From: Euglena gracilis
Lineage: Eukaryota; Euglenozoa; Euglenophyceae; Euglenales; Euglenaceae
Direction of reading: 5' to 3'
Length of the DNA: 30,093 nt
Assembly: GCA_900893395.1 (NCBI GenBank)
Contig: CAAHFI010215323.1
Coordinates: 1-30,093, forward strand
The position numbers and the translations under genes are program-made. Positions 27,051-30,093 of the stretch are shown piece by piece (the stretch's first letter is position 1; each line of letters starts with the position of its first letter). The notes beneath the pieces were generated by a model that saw only the letters and a program-made list of their open reading frames with translations, had not been told where the DNA came from and did no database searches.

Positions 27051-27380
27051 TTGCTTTCCGTGTCCACTCGGGGTGGAAAAAAATGTCAGAAGGATTTATG
27101 CCTCCGTCCCCACGAGGACGAGTTTCCTACTTGTGTGCACTTGCTGACGTTTGTAGAGAAAGTTTCCGGGAGGGGGGAAACTGAAAAGAAGCAAGAGCAC
27201 ATTACAGGCAACCAGCATCCTTGGTCCCCATCCCCTGACCTATGCCCTTCTTCAACAGCCAGGGAAATCAAACCATTCTCCGGGACACCCAGCCCAAGGC
27301 TCAGGGGCCAGCCCCAGCAGAGGGACTGCCCCCCAGAGGACGTCTTTGCGTTGTTCTGCTACACATTCGAGTCCATTGCC
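27051..27380 (+). CDS. Possible exon, unknown protein
   Basis: 110 codons are open: KKCQKDLCLRPHEDEFPTCV, HLLTFVEKVSGRGE, and at the end CPPEDVFALFCYTFESIA. The last clear codons abut CAGGGTTTGATTTGAGGG at 27381, which looks like the TIR left end CAGGGTTTGATATGAGG seen at 13407. No matching right end was found before the window ends. Composition is less GC-rich than ANK exons. Confidence 0.42.
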
Positions 27381-27715
27381 CAGGGTTTGATTTGAGGGTC
27401 TCTGGAATTTTGAACAATAATTCAAATGTCTTGAGTTATTGAGGTGTGGTGTTGTGGTTGAGAGGGGTCACCCAAAAAAGTGCAAGCTTTGCCACATCAG
27501 TTTAGACATATTTTTTTTGCAACCCCGAAATTCTGAAAAACGTCCCTCAAAAAAAACGCAAGTGCTTCTTCCCAGTGACATGAACCAATTTTTTTTAATG
27601 GGTTGATGTCCTGAAGCACCTCAAACTACACCTCTGCATTCCTGCACACCTAGGAATAGGAACGTTCTTAATCAGAGGCAAGGATTTAGGGGGGTGTTAT
27701 GTTTGGAATAGGATG

Positions 27716-28250
27716 AGGGTTAGGATTAGGGTTGGGGCTGGAAATAGGGTTAGGGTTAGTAAAAAGTTCCGGGAAGGGCTGGTGGGGTAGGGGGGCCGCG
27801 GGATCCGGGGGGGGGGGTCATCAACAATATCCTGCACCCAGGTCGACCCAGGTCGGCCCAGGTACAGCCCTGGAGCTGATTTGGAATGTCCGGAACACAC
27901 CCCCCACACAAGACTGCTGGCCCCCTCTCGGGAGGTTGCCTGCCTGTCCCCCGGGCTGGGCACCCGCCATCACTGGCTGGACAGTTGGCCATGGCGCTGG
28001 CGGACGCCCAGAAAAGGTCAGGCAGGCACCGACCCCGGAGGGGGGCAGTGCTGCCTGCCCAGGCCCTCCAGGGCACCTGCCCCCCCCGTCCCGGGGTTGA
28101 TCATTTTCCAGCCTGGAGGGCCCAAATTTTTCAGCCTCTGAGGTTGACCCTCCGGTATTGCTAAGCAGTTCGCTATTGGTGTTTGGGATAGGATTAGGGT
28201 TAGGGTTCCGTTTGGGTCAGAGTTAGGGTGAGTTGGGGTTAGGGTGAGAC
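27716..28250. repeat. Interstitial TTAGGG-like tracts
   Basis: Clusters of GGGTTAGG, AGGGTTAGGGTTAG and ATTAGGGTTAGGG occur at 27716-27760 and 28185-28250, with TTGGGCTTGGG variants beyond. TTAGGG is the telomere unit of many eukaryotes, including kinetoplastids. The tracts are short and degenerate, so this is not an active chromosome end. Bases 27780-28180 between them are C/G-rich with a possible short coding piece (QLAMALADAQKR) at about 27982. Confidence 0.7.
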
Positions 28251-28334
28251 TTGGACCTTTGGCTTGGGGTCGTGCTTGGGTTGGGCTTGGGAAAAATCTT
28301 GGGGTCAGGGTGGTGGTTGGGTTTGGTGGTCAGG

Positions 28335-28690
28335 CTGGGGTCGCTGAGCTCTTGTCCTTTTATGGGTCAGAGCGAAGCTTACCCCTGGGGAAAGGGGGGT
28401 CGAACCCGGTCCCCGGTCTGGGCCACACCGGGAAGTGGCGGATTACCAGCATGGTCCCATCTTGCGTTCCCGGAGTTTTTTTTTCTTCAGTCGCGAGACA
28501 CTGGATTTCTAGTTTCCGAATCACCTCCGTTTGACCCCAACTACCCGCCAGGCCCAAGTTATTCAGCCGCGAAGGGGCCAAACTGGGAAGGATTCGCCAA
28601 CCCCCCCCAGTTTCGACTCTGCCATTTTGTGGCTGTGATATTTTTGGCAAAAAAATCAATTTTTCGAAAATATCTCGAGAAAACGTACAT
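28335..28690. repeat. Repeat R5, copy 2
   Basis: Matches 12405-12800: GAGCTCTTGTCC, AGAGCGAAGCTTACCCCTGG, GGATTTCTAGTTTCC, CCAAACTGGGAAGGATT and TCAATTTTTCGAAAATATCTC in order. Confidence 0.75.
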
Positions 28691-29640
28691 TATTTCCCGG
28701 AAGCATCGGTGTGATGAAATGTGCCCCTGGAGGCCCTCTATCGCCCCCCGTTCGCGTTTTGGCTGCTAACACACCTACCCAATGTTCCCAGGCGCTTTTT
28801 GCAGCCCAGAACGGCCATTTTGGGGCTTTTTTGTTGGTCAAAAATCGATTTTCCCAAAATCTGTCGACAATGAATAAAAATCAACGAAAATGTCCGGAGG
28901 GCAAAAATGAGGCCCTTGGAATGCCCAATCCAACCACGTTTTCTTTCCTCTAACTCTTCGTGTACGCGAGTTTATGGCATTTTTTATCGGCCGATTTTGG
29001 TCCATTTCTGTTCCGGCCGGGCCACCGTGCGCATGGCTGGGCCAGGTGGGCCATGGCTGCCACACGCCCCAAACACCAAATGAGTGCTTTCCTTCCCCTT
29101 CTGTTAGCATTCGCCTGGTTTGGCGAATTTTTTTGGCGAAATCAGACAATTTTTGCCTTTTTTTGTCCCCCCCTTGAGGTTTGCTTGCAAATAATCCAAG
29201 AATGCTGCATAGAAGGAGAATTTTCCATGAAAGCATATTTTCATCATATTTCTGTCATTTTCAAGTTTTTTGTCATGACTTTTTTTAATCAACCAATTCT
29301 GTATTTCTGGAATCACAATGTACCTAAAATTAGAAATATCTCGTTTTCGTATTTTTATGTGAGATATTTTGGGTTCCAATAACCACCAACGTTGAAGAAT
29401 TAGAAAACAATTGAGGAGTACTGTTTTTTTTTAAAGTCTTTCCACCAGAAATGTGCGCATTCCTCAATATCTTTCTTTATTACAAGTAATCGGAAATTTG
29501 CGCAATTTTCTAGCAGTTGTTCAGCCGTTTTTCAGCAAAAAACTTTTTTGCTAATCTTTTCTGACCCCCTCCCGAACTAGATTCCCCCTGGCTCCCAAAG
29601 AACGTTTTTTTTTTTTAACTGGACATTTGTTTGTAAATGC
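28691..29640. other. No feature seen
   Basis: AT-rich non-coding DNA. Open frames here lack any recognisable protein character or sharp rise in GC content. Confidence 0.4.
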
Positions 29641-29662
29641 ATCTATTATATGGCAACTTTTT

Positions 29663-29690
29663 AACAACTGCCCCCCAGGGGCCAGTTGTT
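29663..29690. other. Hairpin
   Basis: AACAACTG and CAGTTGTT enclose a CCCCC/GGGG centre, giving a near-perfect 28-nt palindrome. It could be the core of a small foldback element. Confidence 0.4.
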
Positions 29691-29814
29691 GAACGAGGGG
29701 GGGTTCGGACCCACCTTAAATGTAAATCGATGGGGTTTTTGACGACCCCCTTTTTTTTGGTGTTTGGTGGTTCTGTTATTTTGGCGGGCAGAGTTGGGTT
29801 TACGATCATTAAGA

Positions 29815-29945
29815 AAGGAAACGAGGCTAGGCTCAGGCCAAAGTTAAAGCCGATATTAAGTTAGGCTGAAAGTTAGCTTAAATCGGCGCTAAATTCGGGC
29901 CGAAAGTTGGATTTCAGCCTAAATTTCGGCCAAAATGGGCCCTCA
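29815..29945. repeat. Short imperfect tandem repeat
   Basis: Units with GGCTGAAAGTTAGCTTAAAT, GGCCGAAAGTTGG and CCTAAATTTCGGCC recur roughly every 30 bases, some inverted. No coding signal. Confidence 0.4.
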
Positions 29946-30093
29946 CCTTGGACCAAGAGTACCTTTCGTACTGCACATTTGTTTGGGACATCTCTGATGG
30001 GGACCGGTTTTTTATTTCTTCAGTATCGGGGTGGTGTGGCCCCTCCCCCGTTTCCTTCAACGATCAGTTAAAGGCAGCCTATCGTACATCGGC

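Noticed and set aside
1-30093. Retroelement or virus-like genes
   Set aside because: No reverse transcriptase, integrase, capsid or LTR pair was recognised in any frame. All elements seen are small TIR or foldback types without their own genes.

Overview
The window is eukaryotic nuclear DNA. It holds small GC-rich coding exons scattered in long, repeat-rich non-coding DNA with C/G runs of 8-13 bases. No bacterial gene layout, rRNA, tRNA or CRISPR was seen. The organism cannot be named from sequence alone. The best-supported guess is a euglenozoan (euglenid or diplonemid): many predicted introns lack GT-AG ends, start near CAG, end near CTG and have short direct repeats at their borders. That is how nonconventional introns of these protists are described, and TTAGGG-like tracts also fit. 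This placement is inference.

Region 1 (1.5-18.3 kb, + strand) carries exons of an ankyrin (ANK) repeat protein, ending in a stop at 18277-18279. From 1526 to 11082, consecutive exons join into an uninterrupted run of 33-residue ANK repeats if each intervening block is removed together with one copy of an 8-9 nt direct repeat. Each block begins CAGG and ends CCTG, usually with longer terminal inverted repeats (TIRs), like hAT-type DNA transposons. Two exons are exactly 99 nt, one ANK repeat each, and two are 19-nt microexons. A 1.9-kb segment carrying one and a half exons is duplicated (783-2686 and 6338-8249).

Region 2 (18.5-22.7 kb, + strand) has a second run of ANK-like exons. They are separated by five unrelated TIR elements (18615-20277, 20317-20653, 20788-21040, 21172-21441 and 21525-22458, the last with another nested inside). 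Two sister copies have perfect 8-bp target-site duplications. Four of the five junctions keep the reading frame.

Region 3 (22.7-30.1 kb) is gene-poor. It has a composite TIR element (23870-25347), a coding-looking exon with one frame break (25356-25830), a possible exon (27051-27380), TTAGGG-like tracts (27716-28250) and dispersed repeats.

Other repeats include TA-flanked foldback elements with GTCAG-rich arms, a second TA-flanked TIR family, several dispersed repeat families present in 2-3 copies, and a CATA/TGCA-rich microsatellite. The main result is that transposon-like elements appear to serve as precisely removed introns (or precisely excised DNA) in ANK genes. No transcript data were available, so removal is inferred from reading frame and repeat spacing. 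Several coding segments also show single-base frame breaks, so partial decay or assembly error is possible.
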